Of a DNA stretch of 64,000 nucleotides, positions 32,846-41,432 are shown one piece after another (the first letter of the stretch is position 1; every line of letters begins with the position of its first letter). This DNA is from Corallococcus caeni. GTDB taxonomy: Bacteria; Myxococcota; Myxococcia; Myxococcales; Myxococcaceae. The position numbers and the translations under genes are program-made. The notes beneath the pieces were generated by a model that ran no database searches, was not told the DNA's origin, and saw only the letters and a list, made by a program, of their open reading frames with translations. The stretch covers positions 47,283-111,282 of the forward strand of contig NZ_BTTW01000014.1 in assembly GCF_036245865.1 (NCBI RefSeq), read 5' to 3'.

Positions 32846-33571
32846 TCAGCGCGCGCGCGCAGGCTGTACCTGCCCCGGAGCGTCCCGGCCCGTGGAGGCC
32901 GGGGCCTTCCGGGCGAAGCGCTGGCGGTAGTAGCGCGTCCACAGATTGAGCCCCACCACGCCCACCACCGTGGGCCCCAGGAAGATGGCGAGCTGCAGGC
33001 CCTCGACGCCCACGTGCCTGGCGTTCACCACCAGGGCGGCGGTGATGGTGCCGATGCCCGAGGCCACCATGGCGCCCATGTGCTGGAACCACCAGTGCAT
33101 CCGCTCCTGGGGCGGCCGCATCCAGTACCAGAGCCCGGTGAGGCCGGAGAAGATGCCCACCGGCGCGAAGCCCCACAGCAGCGGCACGCCCATCCGCAAG
33201 CCGTACGCCTCGGTGAAGAGCCCCAGGCACAGGAGCAGCGCGGACAGCCCCACGTCCAGCGGGTGCTTGCTCGCCCCCGTGCGCGTCTTCGTCCGCAGCA
33301 CGCGCACCCCCATGGTCGCGGAGGCCGCGCTCAGCACCGCGATGTAGACGAAGAAGAGGGACATGGGCTGCTCGCGCGGCGCCTGGAGGAAGCGCCATCC
33401 GGAGATGATCAACGCGGACAGCGCGGCGGAGATCATCGCGCCCACGTAGACCCAGCCCACGCGCCGGTGCAGGGTGCCTCCCTTGCGCGCCACCAGGGGC
33501 AGCCAGAGCGTGACGAATGCGACGACGCCCGAGGCGATGTGGAGCCAACGGGCGAGCAGGTAGAACGACAT
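32846..33571 (-). CDS. DUF2306 membrane protein
   Basis: The protein has 241 residues and about seven hydrophobic segments. It begins MSFYLLARWLHIASGVVAF and contains GTLHRRVGWVYVGAM, the signature of DUF2306 integral membrane proteins. Conserved His residues near positions 11 and 35 could bind haem, which is speculation. It is divergent from the histidine-kinase gene at 33711 with a large inverted repeat between them, so it may be a target of that two-component system. Confidence 0.85.
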   Translation of the reverse strand: MSFYLLARWLHIASGVVAFVTLWLPLVARKGGTLHRRVGWVYVGAMISAALSALIISGWRFLQAPREQPMSLFFVYIAVLSAASATMGVRVLRTKTRTGASKHPLDVGLSALLLCLGLFTEAYGLRMGVPLLWGFAPVGIFSGLTGLWYWMRPPQERMHWWFQHMGAMVASGIGTITAALVVNARHVGVEGLQLAIFLGPTVVGVVGLNLWTRYYRQRFARKAPASTGRDAPGQVQPARAR

Positions 33572-33630
33572 GGATGCCTCCGGCGTGCTGCGAGTCCGAA
33601 AAGCACCGTACGCGCTGTCGCGTGTGCCTC

Positions 33631-33675
33631 CATCTGGCGGAAGTCATACGGCCCGCATGTGACTTCCGGCACATG
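33631..33675. promoter_or_regulatory. Large inverted repeat between divergent promoters
   Basis: Two 16-bp arms, CATCTGGCGGAAGTCA and its near reverse complement TGACTTCCGGCACATG (14 of 16 pairs), are separated by 13 bases. The site sits between the DUF2306 gene (start 33571) and the sensor kinase gene (start 33711). It is a strong candidate operator for the NarL-type response regulator at 34871, acting on both directions. Confidence 0.6.
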
Positions 33676-33710
33676 GCCCGTCCGCCACGGGTGTCCTAGG
33701 GTCTCCCGCC

Positions 33711-34874
33711 ATGCCCGAGCAGTTACCCGTGGCCAGGCCCGACACCACCCATCGCCTGCTGCTCGTCGCAGGCATGCTGACCTGGGCCGTGGTCGGCTTC
33801 GCGCACCTGGAGGACCTCGCGCGCGAGCCCGCGCGGTGGACGGCCCCGGACACGCTGCTGTGGGCCGTCGCGCTCCTCGCCTTTGGCGGGGCCTTCTGGC
33901 GCCAGGCGCATGAACAAGGCAGGGGAGAGGTGCCGCTGCTCGTCGTGCAGACGGTCGCGGCGCTCGTCTGCCTCGCCACGGGGGAGAGCGGGCTGGACGG
34001 CGCGCTGCTCGCCATCACCGCCGGGCAGGTCCCGGAGATCCTCCTCCAGCGCCGGGCGCTGGCGTGGGTGGGGGCCCAGGTGGGAGGCATGTTCTTCGTG
34101 TTCGCCGTTCAGTACCCGCCCGTCCAGGCCCTGGTGCAGTCGCTCATCTACACCGGCTTCCAGGGCTTCACCTTCGGCACGGCGCTGGTGATGGTCCGCG
34201 AGGCGGAGGCCCGCCGCGAGCTGGCCCGGGTCCACGTGGAGCTGCAGGCCACCCAGGTGTTGCTCGCCAACCGCGAGCGCGAGGGAGAGCGGCTGCGCAT
34301 CGCCCGCGAGCTGCACGACTCCGTGGGCCACCACCTCACCGCGCTCAGCCTCAACCTGGAGGCCGCCGCGCACACCGCGAAGGACCCCGCCTCCACCGAA
34401 CACCTGCGCCGCGCCCGCGAGGCGGCCCGCACGCTGCTGTCCGAGGTGCGGGGGACGGTGACGGCGCTGCGCGATGCGCCCATGCCCCTGCTGCCGTCGC
34501 TGCGAGCGCTCGCGGAGGGCGTCCCGGGGCTCGCCGTCCACCTGGAGGTCCCCGAGGCGCTCGCCCTGGAGTCCTCCGAGGCGGCGCACTCGCTCTTCCG
34601 CTGCGTGCAGGAGGTCCTGACCAATACGCTGCGCCACGCAGGGGCCCACAACCTGTGGATCGCCATCGTGCCCACGGAGGACGGCGGGATGCGGGTACAC
34701 GCACGGGATGACGGGCGCGGCGCGGCGCGGGTGACGCCGGGCTCGGGGCTCATGGGCATGCGGGAGCGGTTCACCCGGCTGGGCGGCCGCGTGGAATGGC
34801 GCTCGGCGGCGGGGCAGGGGCTGGAGCTGGAGGCATGGCTGCCGGCCACGCCGGAGCGCGGGGGGGGCACGTGA
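33711..34874 (+). CDS. Sensor histidine kinase (HisKA_3 type)
   Basis: The protein has 387 residues. Four or more membrane segments lie in residues about 18-165, with no large sensor domain. The dimerisation and phosphoacceptor helix RIARELHDSVGHHLTALS has the phosphorylated His near residue 202. The ATP-binding region (about 285-375) includes EVLTNTLRHAGAHNLWIAIV and DDGRGAARVTPGSGLMGMRER. This is a DesK/NarX-like kinase. Its stop codon overlaps the start of the regulator gene by four bases (GTGA), so the two are translationally coupled. Confidence 0.92.
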   Translation: MPEQLPVARPDTTHRLLLVAGMLTWAVVGFAHLEDLAREPARWTAPDTLLWAVALLAFGGAFWRQAHEQGRGEVPLLVVQTVAALVCLATGESGLDGALLAITAGQVPEILLQRRALAWVGAQVGGMFFVFAVQYPPVQALVQSLIYTGFQGFTFGTALVMVREAEARRELARVHVELQATQVLLANREREGERLRIARELHDSVGHHLTALSLNLEAAAHTAKDPASTEHLRRAREAARTLLSEVRGTVTALRDAPMPLLPSLRALAEGVPGLAVHLEVPEALALESSEAAHSLFRCVQEVLTNTLRHAGAHNLWIAIVPTEDGGMRVHARDDGRGAARVTPGSGLMGMRERFTRLGGRVEWRSAAGQGLELEAWLPATPERGGGT

Positions 34875-35518
34875 ACGCCATCCGGCTGGTGCTCGCGGAT
34901 GATCACGCCCTGGTGCGCCAGGGGCTGCGCAGCCTGCTGGAGCTCACGCCCGACCTGCGGGTGGTGGGGGAGGCCGCCGACGGCGAGGAGGCGCTGCGCA
35001 AGGTCGCGGAGTTCAACCCGGACGTGGTGCTGATGGACGTGCGCATGCCGCGCATGACGGGGCTGGAGGCCCTGCGCGCGCTGCGCCGCACGGATCCGGA
35101 GCGGCGCGTGGTGCTGCTCACCACCTTCGACGAGGACACCGCGCTCATCGAGGCGCTGCGCGCGGGAGTGCAGGGCTTCCTCCTCAAGGACGTGTCCCTG
35201 GAGGAGCTGGCGGAGGCCATCCGGCGCGTGGCCTCCGGACAGACGCTGCTGCCCCCCGGCATCGCGGAGCGCGTGGCGCGAGGCATGGCGGAGCTGCCCC
35301 GCGACTTCCCCCACGCGGACCTGCCGGAAGGACTCACCCGCCGCGAGGTGGAGGTGCTGCGCCTCATCGCGCGGGGGCTGAGCAACCGGGAGATCGCCGA
35401 CGCGCTGGGGACGGCGGAGGGGACGGTGAAGAACCAGACCTCCAGCATCCTCTCCAAGCTGGGCGTGAGGGACCGCACGCGCGCCGTGCTCCGCGCCATG
35501 GAGCTGGGCTGTCTCTAG
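34871..35518 (+). CDS. NarL-family response regulator
   Basis: The protein has 215 residues from the GTG at 34871. The receiver domain (1-120) has the acidic pair DD at 10-11, phospho-acceptor Asp56 in VVLMDVRMP, Thr in LLTTFDED and Lys in FLLKDVSL. The C-terminal LuxR-type HTH (about 150-212) reads LTRREVEVLRLIARGLSNREIA and GTVKNQTSSILSKLGVRDR. It is the partner of the upstream kinase and probably binds the inverted repeat at 33631-33675. Confidence 0.93.
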   Translation: MNAIRLVLADDHALVRQGLRSLLELTPDLRVVGEAADGEEALRKVAEFNPDVVLMDVRMPRMTGLEALRALRRTDPERRVVLLTTFDEDTALIEALRAGVQGFLLKDVSLEELAEAIRRVASGQTLLPPGIAERVARGMAELPRDFPHADLPEGLTRREVEVLRLIARGLSNREIADALGTAEGTVKNQTSSILSKLGVRDRTRAVLRAMELGCL

Positions 35519-35632
35519 CGCTGCGTCCGTTCGAAGCGGAGGCCACCGAAGCCGAAGCCCGTCACCGGTCCGGTGGCATCCCCGGCTCCTCGCGAAGCCA
35601 GGGCGCCTGTTCGTGTCAGCGGGGGCGCTGCT

Positions 35633-36109
35633 TCAGCGGATGGCGCCGCTGTCGATGCGGGTCTTCCCGAAGATCATCAGGAAGGAGAAGTCCGCCTTCT
35701 GGCGGGTCGTGGGGTTCGACACCTCCACGCGGATCTCCCGGTCGCAGCCACCGGCCCGGTTGACCGTCGTCGTCCAACCCGGCACGGCCTCCAGCTTCTC
35801 GATGGTGCTGGTGATGCAGGAGCCGCTGGTGCCGCCCGTGGCGGGGATGAAGGTCTTGATGGTGACCGACGCGACCGAACCGGACTGCCCGTCCGGCAGC
35901 GTGTAGTTGCCGGCCGCGTACTCCGTCACGAACGTCTGGTTTCCCGCCGCGTCCGTGGTGGAGGAGATCTCACGGGAAAACTCGCCGGGCCCCAGGAGCG
36001 CGGCGGTGCGGGTGCCAACCTCCGGTGCCTCCGAGACATCCGCCCCCTCGCCACAACCGGCCAGGAGGGAAAGGGAGACAAGAAGGGGTGCAACGGACTT
36101 GAGGCACAT
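35633..36109 (-). CDS. Lipoprotein of unknown function
   Basis: The protein has 158 residues from the ATG at 36109; a TTG two codons upstream is the alternative. Lipobox LLAGC. The mature region looks all-beta, with a TTDAAGNQTFVTEYAAG segment, two cysteines and the ending SFLMIFGKTRIDSG. No family is recognised. Confidence 0.75.
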   Translation of the reverse strand: MCLKSVAPLLVSLSLLAGCGEGADVSEAPEVGTRTAALLGPGEFSREISSTTDAAGNQTFVTEYAAGNYTLPDGQSGSVASVTIKTFIPATGGTSGSCITSTIEKLEAVPGWTTTVNRAGGCDREIRVEVSNPTTRQKADFSFLMIFGKTRIDSGAIR

Positions 36110-36301
36110 GCGCAAGAAGGGCTCTCCAGGAATGGACCACCGCGGTGGCGCGCGGAGGCTGTCATGGGATTGAGGAGCCCATCAACAGACGCCGCGGATT
36201 CATACTCCGGAGCCGGGGAGGGGCGCACGGCCGGAGCGTGCGCACCCCACGTCGTTTGAGTTGCCATTGTCCGGCGGTCCACCCGGAGCCACGCGCCCGC
36301 G

Positions 36302-36673
36302 TCAGCGCGTCTTCTGCTGGTACGCCTTCACCAGCGCGTTCATGCGCCGTCCGCTCGGGTCCTCCTTGCGGGGATCGGCGACGACGAGCACCCACTTGCC
36401 CGAGACCACCGTGGAGCCGACGGCGTCGCCGACGAGCGCCCAGCCGGCCTCCTCCGCCTTCCGGGCCTGCTCCGCGCCGTCGAAGAGGCACACCGTGGCC
36501 TCCAGGCCGCTCACCTTGCCGGCCTGGCACCTGCCGCCGGGCAGCTTCTCGCCGACGTCGGTGAACCCGGAGGGCGACTCACCCGCCGCCTTCCACGCGT
36601 CCAGCACGTCGTTCGCGTTGCTGGAGCATCCCGCCAGCAGCAATGCCCCCAGCGCGAAAACCATGCGCCGCAT
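36302..36673 (-). CDS. Small lipoprotein, downstream gene of a pair
   Basis: The protein has 123 residues with lipobox LLLAGC (Cys16). The mature part is a compact domain, DVLDAWKAAGESPSGFTDV, then ATVCLFDGAEQARKAEEAGWALVGDAVGSTVVSGKWVLVVADP, ending in a basic QQKTR. Its start lies two bases after the stop of the D/H-rich protein gene, so the two form an operon. Function unknown. Confidence 0.8.
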   Translation of the reverse strand: MRRMVFALGALLLAGCSSNANDVLDAWKAAGESPSGFTDVGEKLPGGRCQAGKVSGLEATVCLFDGAEQARKAEEAGWALVGDAVGSTVVSGKWVLVVADPRKEDPSGRRMNALVKAYQQKTR

Positions 36674-36675
36674 GC

Positions 36676-37389
36676 TCAGTCCCGCCCCTTGTGTTTGTGC
36701 TTCTTGTGCTTGCCGTGGCCATGGTCGTGGCCATGGTGATGATCGTCATCGTCGTCGTCCCGGATGATGATGACCTCGCGGGAGGGCGGAGGCGGCCTGC
36801 CACCGACCCTCACGTCCACATCCACGTTCACGCCCACCTGGATGATGGGGCCGTGGTACTGGGGCGGCGGCGCGAAGGTCACCACCGGCCGCGGCACGTT
36901 CCAGCCGCGATAGACCGTGTTGACCCGCACGAACTTCGGGTTCTCCCGCCGGTACGCTTCGGGGTACTCGCCCGCGTAGTAGTGGACGTCCTCCTTGTCC
37001 ACGAACTCCTGGCGCGGCGGCGGCTCGTAGGCATGGTAGTGCGGCCCGTCGTGGTAGCAGTACTCCACCACGTCCACGTCCACGTCGATGTCGACGAGCA
37101 CGTTGAGCACCACCGGATGGTGCCCGTAGTAGGAGTGCCGGGGACCTTCGTAGCCAAAGGGCGTGGGGTCACCGATGAAGACGTAGACGTTGTCGCGCGT
37201 GCGGTAGAGCGTGTCCGCGTACAACGGCGCGGCGGAGTGCACGTGCATCGACTCGAGGTGGCACAGCCCGTCCCCGGGCTGCCCGGTGCGCGGGTGCATT
37301 CCCGCGTACCTCCACTGCTTCGCGTCGGCCGCGCTGGCGGCCACGAGCAGCAGTGCCGTGGCCAGCGGGGCCAGATTCTTGTGTGACAT
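36676..37389 (-). CDS. Secreted Asp/His-rich protein
   Basis: The protein has 237 residues from the ATG at 37389; the longer frame is rejected. The signal peptide ends near AADA (about residue 23). The middle is Tyr/His/Val-rich with alternating VDVDVD strands (VLVDIDVDVDVVEY, VGVNVDVDVRVGG). The C-terminus has six consecutive Asp, then HHHGHDHGHG and a Lys/His tail, which suggests binding of Ni, Zn or Cu ions. It forms an operon with the small lipoprotein downstream. It resembles no characterised family that I know. Confidence 0.8.
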   Translation of the reverse strand: MSHKNLAPLATALLLVAASAADAKQWRYAGMHPRTGQPGDGLCHLESMHVHSAAPLYADTLYRTRDNVYVFIGDPTPFGYEGPRHSYYGHHPVVLNVLVDIDVDVDVVEYCYHDGPHYHAYEPPPRQEFVDKEDVHYYAGEYPEAYRRENPKFVRVNTVYRGWNVPRPVVTFAPPPQYHGPIIQVGVNVDVDVRVGGRPPPPSREVIIIRDDDDDDHHHGHDHGHGKHKKHKHKGRD

Positions 37390-37614
37390 GGTGGGGGTCT
37401 CCCTGGAGGCGGGCATCCTCCAGCCACTCCCTGACCCGGCACCCCCGGGGGCGATCACATCCGGGCGCGTGGCCCTCATCCACGGTGTCCGCGGAGGTGC
37501 TCCACGCGCATCCCGGCGACAGCAGGCGCGAAACATTTCGGTGTCGCGACACTCAGCATCCGGTGGGGTTCGCGGCCTGCGCCATCCGCGTGGCGTCGAC
37601 TAGGGTCGCGCCGC

Positions 37615-38514
37615 ATGACCCCCCGTCTTCCCCTCGTCTTCCTCGCAGCCTTCCTCGCTGTGTCCAGCGCGGAGGCCCGGCCCTACCGCGCCATGGTGAC
37701 GCGCACCGCGGCCACCACGAAGAGCGGCAACCTGGAGCTGGGCCTGCGCTACCAGGGCTTCTTCGCGCTGGACCTGGACGCGTCGCAGCCCTACCAGCAG
37801 ATCTCCCCGAGCCTGCGCTTCGGCATCGTCGACAACCTGGAGGCCAACGTCTACGTGGAGCTGCTGTCGCTGGGGCTTCCTGGCGACGAGGACTTCAAGG
37901 TCGCCTTCGGTGACATCCCCCTCGGGTTGCAGTGGACGTTCCTGGAGACGCGCCAGGCGGCGCTGGCGGCCTACGGACGCATCACGCTGCCCACCGGCCC
38001 GAGCGACGAGGACGGCATCCTCCCGAGCCTGTCCGACGGCACCTGGGACTACGAGGGCACCCTCGTCGGCGAGCTGCGCGCGGGCAAGGACCTGCGCTTC
38101 ATGCTCAATGGCAGCTATCTCCACCAGGGCACCCGGGACCGGGGTGCGCTGCCCGAGTTCGATGTCCCGGACGCGGTCCAGCTCGCGCTCGCGGCGACCT
38201 ACAACCTGGACAACTTCACGATGCTGGGGCTGGAGGTGGTGGGCCGCCTCTACTTCGATGACGTCATCACACCCGTCTGGCGGGACAACGCCGCGCAGGT
38301 GGAGATCCTCCCCATGGTGCGCCACGAGGCGTTCCCCGGCCTGGTGCTGGAGGCCGTCGCGGGCGTGGCCGTCACCGAGGACCTGCGGGAGATCTACCAG
38401 TTCCGCGTCCTGCTCGGCGCCACCTACGAGTTCGACCTCTCCTCCGGGCCCAAGCTGCCCAAGAGCAAGCAGGACCTGCGTCCGCCGAAAGCCGCGCCCA
38501 AGCGCCGCCGTTGA
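37615..38514 (+). CDS. Outer-membrane beta-barrel protein
   Basis: The protein has 299 residues with a signal peptide ending near SSAEA. Alternating amphipathic strands fill the rest: NLELGLRYQGFFAL, SPSLRFGIVDNLEANVYVELL, AAYGRITLPTGPSDEDG and YQFRVLLGATYEFDLS. This fits a 12- to 14-strand transport or structural barrel. The last 25 residues are basic (Lys/Arg/Pro), which is unusual for a barrel terminus, where an aromatic residue is expected. Function unknown. Confidence 0.75.
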   Translation: MTPRLPLVFLAAFLAVSSAEARPYRAMVTRTAATTKSGNLELGLRYQGFFALDLDASQPYQQISPSLRFGIVDNLEANVYVELLSLGLPGDEDFKVAFGDIPLGLQWTFLETRQAALAAYGRITLPTGPSDEDGILPSLSDGTWDYEGTLVGELRAGKDLRFMLNGSYLHQGTRDRGALPEFDVPDAVQLALAATYNLDNFTMLGLEVVGRLYFDDVITPVWRDNAAQVEILPMVRHEAFPGLVLEAVAGVAVTEDLREIYQFRVLLGATYEFDLSSGPKLPKSKQDLRPPKAAPKRRR

Positions 38515-38543
38515 ATCAAGAGGACGTCTCGACTTTCGAACCT

Positions 38544-38566
38544 GCCCCGGCGGGCGCGGCCGGGGC
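38544..38566 (+). terminator. Hairpin terminator of the barrel gene
   Basis: A perfect 7-bp stem GCCCCGG/CCGGGGC with a 9-base loop begins 30 bases after the stop at 38514. Confidence 0.5.
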
Positions 38567-38733
38567 TGAACACTTCGACTGTCCAGACCCGGACGGCCCG
38601 GCGCGGGGACCGGGGCGCCGGGGGCACGCGTCCGTCCTTTCCTGGAAGGGCCGCTGTTCCCTGGGGGGCATTGGGACGGTTCAGGGGCGCCCATACCCTT
38701 GCGGGCCACATCGACCTGAAGCGAGGCCCCCCG

Positions 38734-39966
38734 ATGTCGAAACCCCGCTGCTCATGCCACTCCCGGATGTTCCATGTGCCGGTCCTGCTGCTCTCCCTGC
38801 TGCTCTGCGGCGCGTGCGAGGCCGTGGGCCGGATCGAGACCCCCGAAGTGCAGGCCCTTCCCGTGACTCCGTCCGCTACGCCCCAGGACGAGCCGCTCCC
38901 CGCGGCTCCGCCCGCCGTGCCTCCGGCCCCCGCCGGGCTTCGCTCCGTCGCATCCTGGGAGGGGATGTTCGTGCAGGCGTGGGGGCGCGAGCACATGCAG
39001 ACCTTCCTGCCCTGGAGCAACTCGCGAGACAGCTGGGACTTCTACAACCTCGCCTACGGCCTGGACGCCAACACCGCGATGTACCGGGCGACCGGGAGGC
39101 GGGCGTACCTGGACCGGGCCCTGCTCTACGTCAACAACCTCGTGGCCTCCGCGCGCGTCTCCTCGACGCTCCCCAACAGCCAGTTCAGGGACGGGTACCT
39201 GGGCTGGTCCTCGGCGCTCTCGTCGCCGTCCGGGCAGGAGGTGCCGCTGTATGAGAGCTATTGCTGGCGCTACGTGACGCGCCTGCTGCGCGTCATCCGT
39301 GAGACGCCGGAGCTCTACGGCACCAGCACCTACCGCGCGCAGTACGACCGGCTGCTGGCGTTCAGCGAGAAGAACATCTTCGAGAAGTGGTTCACACGCG
39401 GGGCGAATGACCACATCTACCGCAACCGCACGCACATGGCCGCGCACTGGGCCTTCATCGCCATGGACCTGTCGATGATGACCACCGACCCGCAGCGCAG
39501 GGACCGCTACCTGGAGGTCTTCGACAACATCCACCACGGCATGCCGAACTTCCCGTCCTCCCTGCGCACGAAGATGGAGCCCAACCCGGACCACCCGACG
39601 GCGTGGTTCTGGAATGACAAGTGGGACTCGGACGCGCAGCCCGGCCAGGACGTGGCGCACGCCAACAACGTGCTGGCCTTCATCGTCGAGGCCCACGACG
39701 CGGGCATGGAGTGGACGGACGCGGACATCCGCAAGTTCGTCGCGACGCTCAACACCGTCATCTGGCCCGCGCCCAGGGCGTTCGCGGAGTATGTGGATGG
39801 CACGGGGGCAGGGGATGGCTGGTTCAACGACGGGCTGATGAAGCTCGGCCGCTACGACGTGAACCTCCAGCGTCGGCTGGAGCAGCATCGCGTCGGGCAG
39901 AACAGCCAGTTCTTCGCCAACGGCGCGCTCAACGTGCGGCTGCTGTCCGAACAGGCCTCGCAGTAG
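38734..39966 (+). CDS. Lipoprotein with alpha/alpha-toroid-like fold
   Basis: The protein has 410 residues from the ATG at 38734 with lipobox CGAC (Cys28) and a Pro-rich tether (about 35-70). The domain consists of helical pairs with conserved aromatic and Asn residues (DSWDFYNLAYGLDANTAMYRATG, SYCWRYVTRLLRVIRETPELYG, NRTHMAAHWAFIAMDLSMM, HPTAWFWNDKWDSDAQ, GWFNDGLMKLGRYDVNLQ). This resembles the (alpha/alpha)n barrels of polysaccharide lyases and glycosidases. No catalytic residues can be named. A strong bidirectional hairpin follows. Confidence 0.75.
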   Translation: MSKPRCSCHSRMFHVPVLLLSLLLCGACEAVGRIETPEVQALPVTPSATPQDEPLPAAPPAVPPAPAGLRSVASWEGMFVQAWGREHMQTFLPWSNSRDSWDFYNLAYGLDANTAMYRATGRRAYLDRALLYVNNLVASARVSSTLPNSQFRDGYLGWSSALSSPSGQEVPLYESYCWRYVTRLLRVIRETPELYGTSTYRAQYDRLLAFSEKNIFEKWFTRGANDHIYRNRTHMAAHWAFIAMDLSMMTTDPQRRDRYLEVFDNIHHGMPNFPSSLRTKMEPNPDHPTAWFWNDKWDSDAQPGQDVAHANNVLAFIVEAHDAGMEWTDADIRKFVATLNTVIWPAPRAFAEYVDGTGAGDGWFNDGLMKLGRYDVNLQRRLEQHRVGQNSQFFANGALNVRLLSEQASQ

Positions 39967-39985
39967 GCAGCGCGGCCTGACTCAA

Positions 39986-40028
39986 GAAGGGGACGCCGGT
40001 CCGCGTCGCGCGTGCCGGCGCCCCCTTC
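39986..40028. terminator. Bidirectional terminator
   Basis: A 14-bp stem (GAAGGGGACGCCGG with CCGGCGCCCCCTTC; 13 of 14 pairs) with a 15-base loop lies between the convergent stops at 39966 and 40049. Confidence 0.7.
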
Positions 40029-40048
40029 GAGCGGAACTCCTGAGGGGC

Positions 40049-41329
40049 TCAGCGGGCCGTGCGGGCTCCCGGGAACAGGCGGACGCCCAGGGCCGCCAGC
40101 GCGGAGACGGTCGCCAGCAGCGTCACCGCCGTCCAGCCCCACCGGGCCAGCACCAGGCTGCCGCTGGCCGCGCCAATGGACATGCCGATGAACATGGTGA
40201 CGAACAGCACCGCGTTGAGCCGGCTGCGAGCGGCGGGGTCGATGCCGAAGACCAGGGTCTGGTGCGCCACGAGCGTGATCTGCGCCCCCAGGTCGAAGCC
40301 GATCGCGCTGGCGCCAATCAGCCACAGGCGGTGATTCGGCTCCAGCCACGGCGCCGCGAACATCGTGGCGAAGGAGACGACGGTCAGGCCGGCGCCCAGC
40401 CGTGTCACGACTTCAGGCCCGAAGCGATCCGCGATGCGTCCCGCCACCGGCGCGCCCAGCGCTCCGGCCGCACCCGCAAGACCGAAGGCTCCGGCGGCAG
40501 CGCTCCCCAGGTGGAACGGAGCGCCGTGCAGCATCACGGCGAGCGTGGACCAGAACGCGCTGAAGCCAATGGAGATGAGCCCCTGCGCCAGCGCCGCCCG
40601 GCGGAGGGCGCCGTGCTTGCGCCACAGGCTGGCGAGCGAGCCGAGCAGGGCGCCGTAGGACAGCGTGTTGGTGGGGCGGAAGCGGGGCAGGCCGCGCCAG
40701 GCCGCCACGCCGATGAGCGCCACGCTGGCGGCGGCGACCATGTACATGGCGCGCCAGCCGAAGTGCTCGGCGACCACGCCGCTGATGACGCGGGACAGGA
40801 GGATGCCGAGCAGCAGGCCGGTCATCACCGTGCCGACGACCTTGCCACGCTCGTGCTCGGGAGCCAGGGTCGCGGCGGCCGGAACGATGTCCTGCGCCAG
40901 GGTCGCCGTCAGGCCGACGGCGAAGCTCACGATGAGCAGCAGCTGGATGCCCGGCGCGATACCGCCCAGCAGCAGCGCCACGCTCAGCAGGGCGGCCTTG
41001 GTGAGGATGATGCGGCGCCGGTCGAAGCGGTCGCCCAGCGGCGTCAGCAGCAGGATGCCCAGCGCGTAGCCCAGCTGCGTGAGCATGGGCACCAGGCCCA
41101 CCGCGGTGTCGGAGGCGCCCAGGGTGCCCCCCATCACCGCGAGCATCGGCTGGCTGTAGTAGATGGATGCCACCGACAGGCCGGCGCTCGCGGCCAGCAG
41201 CAGGCGCAGGCCGCTCGACAGGGACGGGCTGGCGGCCACGGGCTGGGACGGACGGCCCCTGGCGTCGGAGACCTTCGCGGCAAGGGGGGCGCTTCCGGCG
41301 GTTCCATGTACGGCGCGAATGAAGGACAT
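40049..41329 (-). CDS. Major facilitator superfamily exporter
   Basis: The protein has 426 residues from the ATG at 41329, with 12 predicted membrane segments. The cytoplasmic loop between helices 2 and 3 has the family motif GDRFDRRR, and GRIADRFGPE recurs in the second half. Helix 1 contains SIYYSQPMLAVM, a feature of a drug:H+ antiporter branch. It is divergent from a LysR gene with a classic LysR box between them, so it is probably induced by a toxic compound. The substrate is unknown. The longer upstream frame runs into the regulator gene and was rejected. Confidence 0.92.
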   Translation of the reverse strand: MSFIRAVHGTAGSAPLAAKVSDARGRPSQPVAASPSLSSGLRLLLAASAGLSVASIYYSQPMLAVMGGTLGASDTAVGLVPMLTQLGYALGILLLTPLGDRFDRRRIILTKAALLSVALLLGGIAPGIQLLLIVSFAVGLTATLAQDIVPAAATLAPEHERGKVVGTVMTGLLLGILLSRVISGVVAEHFGWRAMYMVAAASVALIGVAAWRGLPRFRPTNTLSYGALLGSLASLWRKHGALRRAALAQGLISIGFSAFWSTLAVMLHGAPFHLGSAAAGAFGLAGAAGALGAPVAGRIADRFGPEVVTRLGAGLTVVSFATMFAAPWLEPNHRLWLIGASAIGFDLGAQITLVAHQTLVFGIDPAARSRLNAVLFVTMFIGMSIGAASGSLVLARWGWTAVTLLATVSALAALGVRLFPGARTAR

Positions 41330-41413
41330 GATGTTCACCTCGGGTGCTGCGCGACGAGGGAACAGTGCGCCAGAGGGAAGGGGCGCGGTAGACGCGTGGT
41401 CCGTACAGCGGTT

Positions 41414-41428
41414 ATACGCTTCACGTAT
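41414..41428. promoter_or_regulatory. LysR-type binding box
   Basis: ATAC-N7-GTAT (ATACGCTTCACGTAT) is a perfect LTTR box with the T-N11-A spacing. It lies between the divergent MFS gene (start 41329) and the LysR gene (start 41433), and is the expected operator for the latter. Confidence 0.75.
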
Positions 41429-41432
41429 CACC

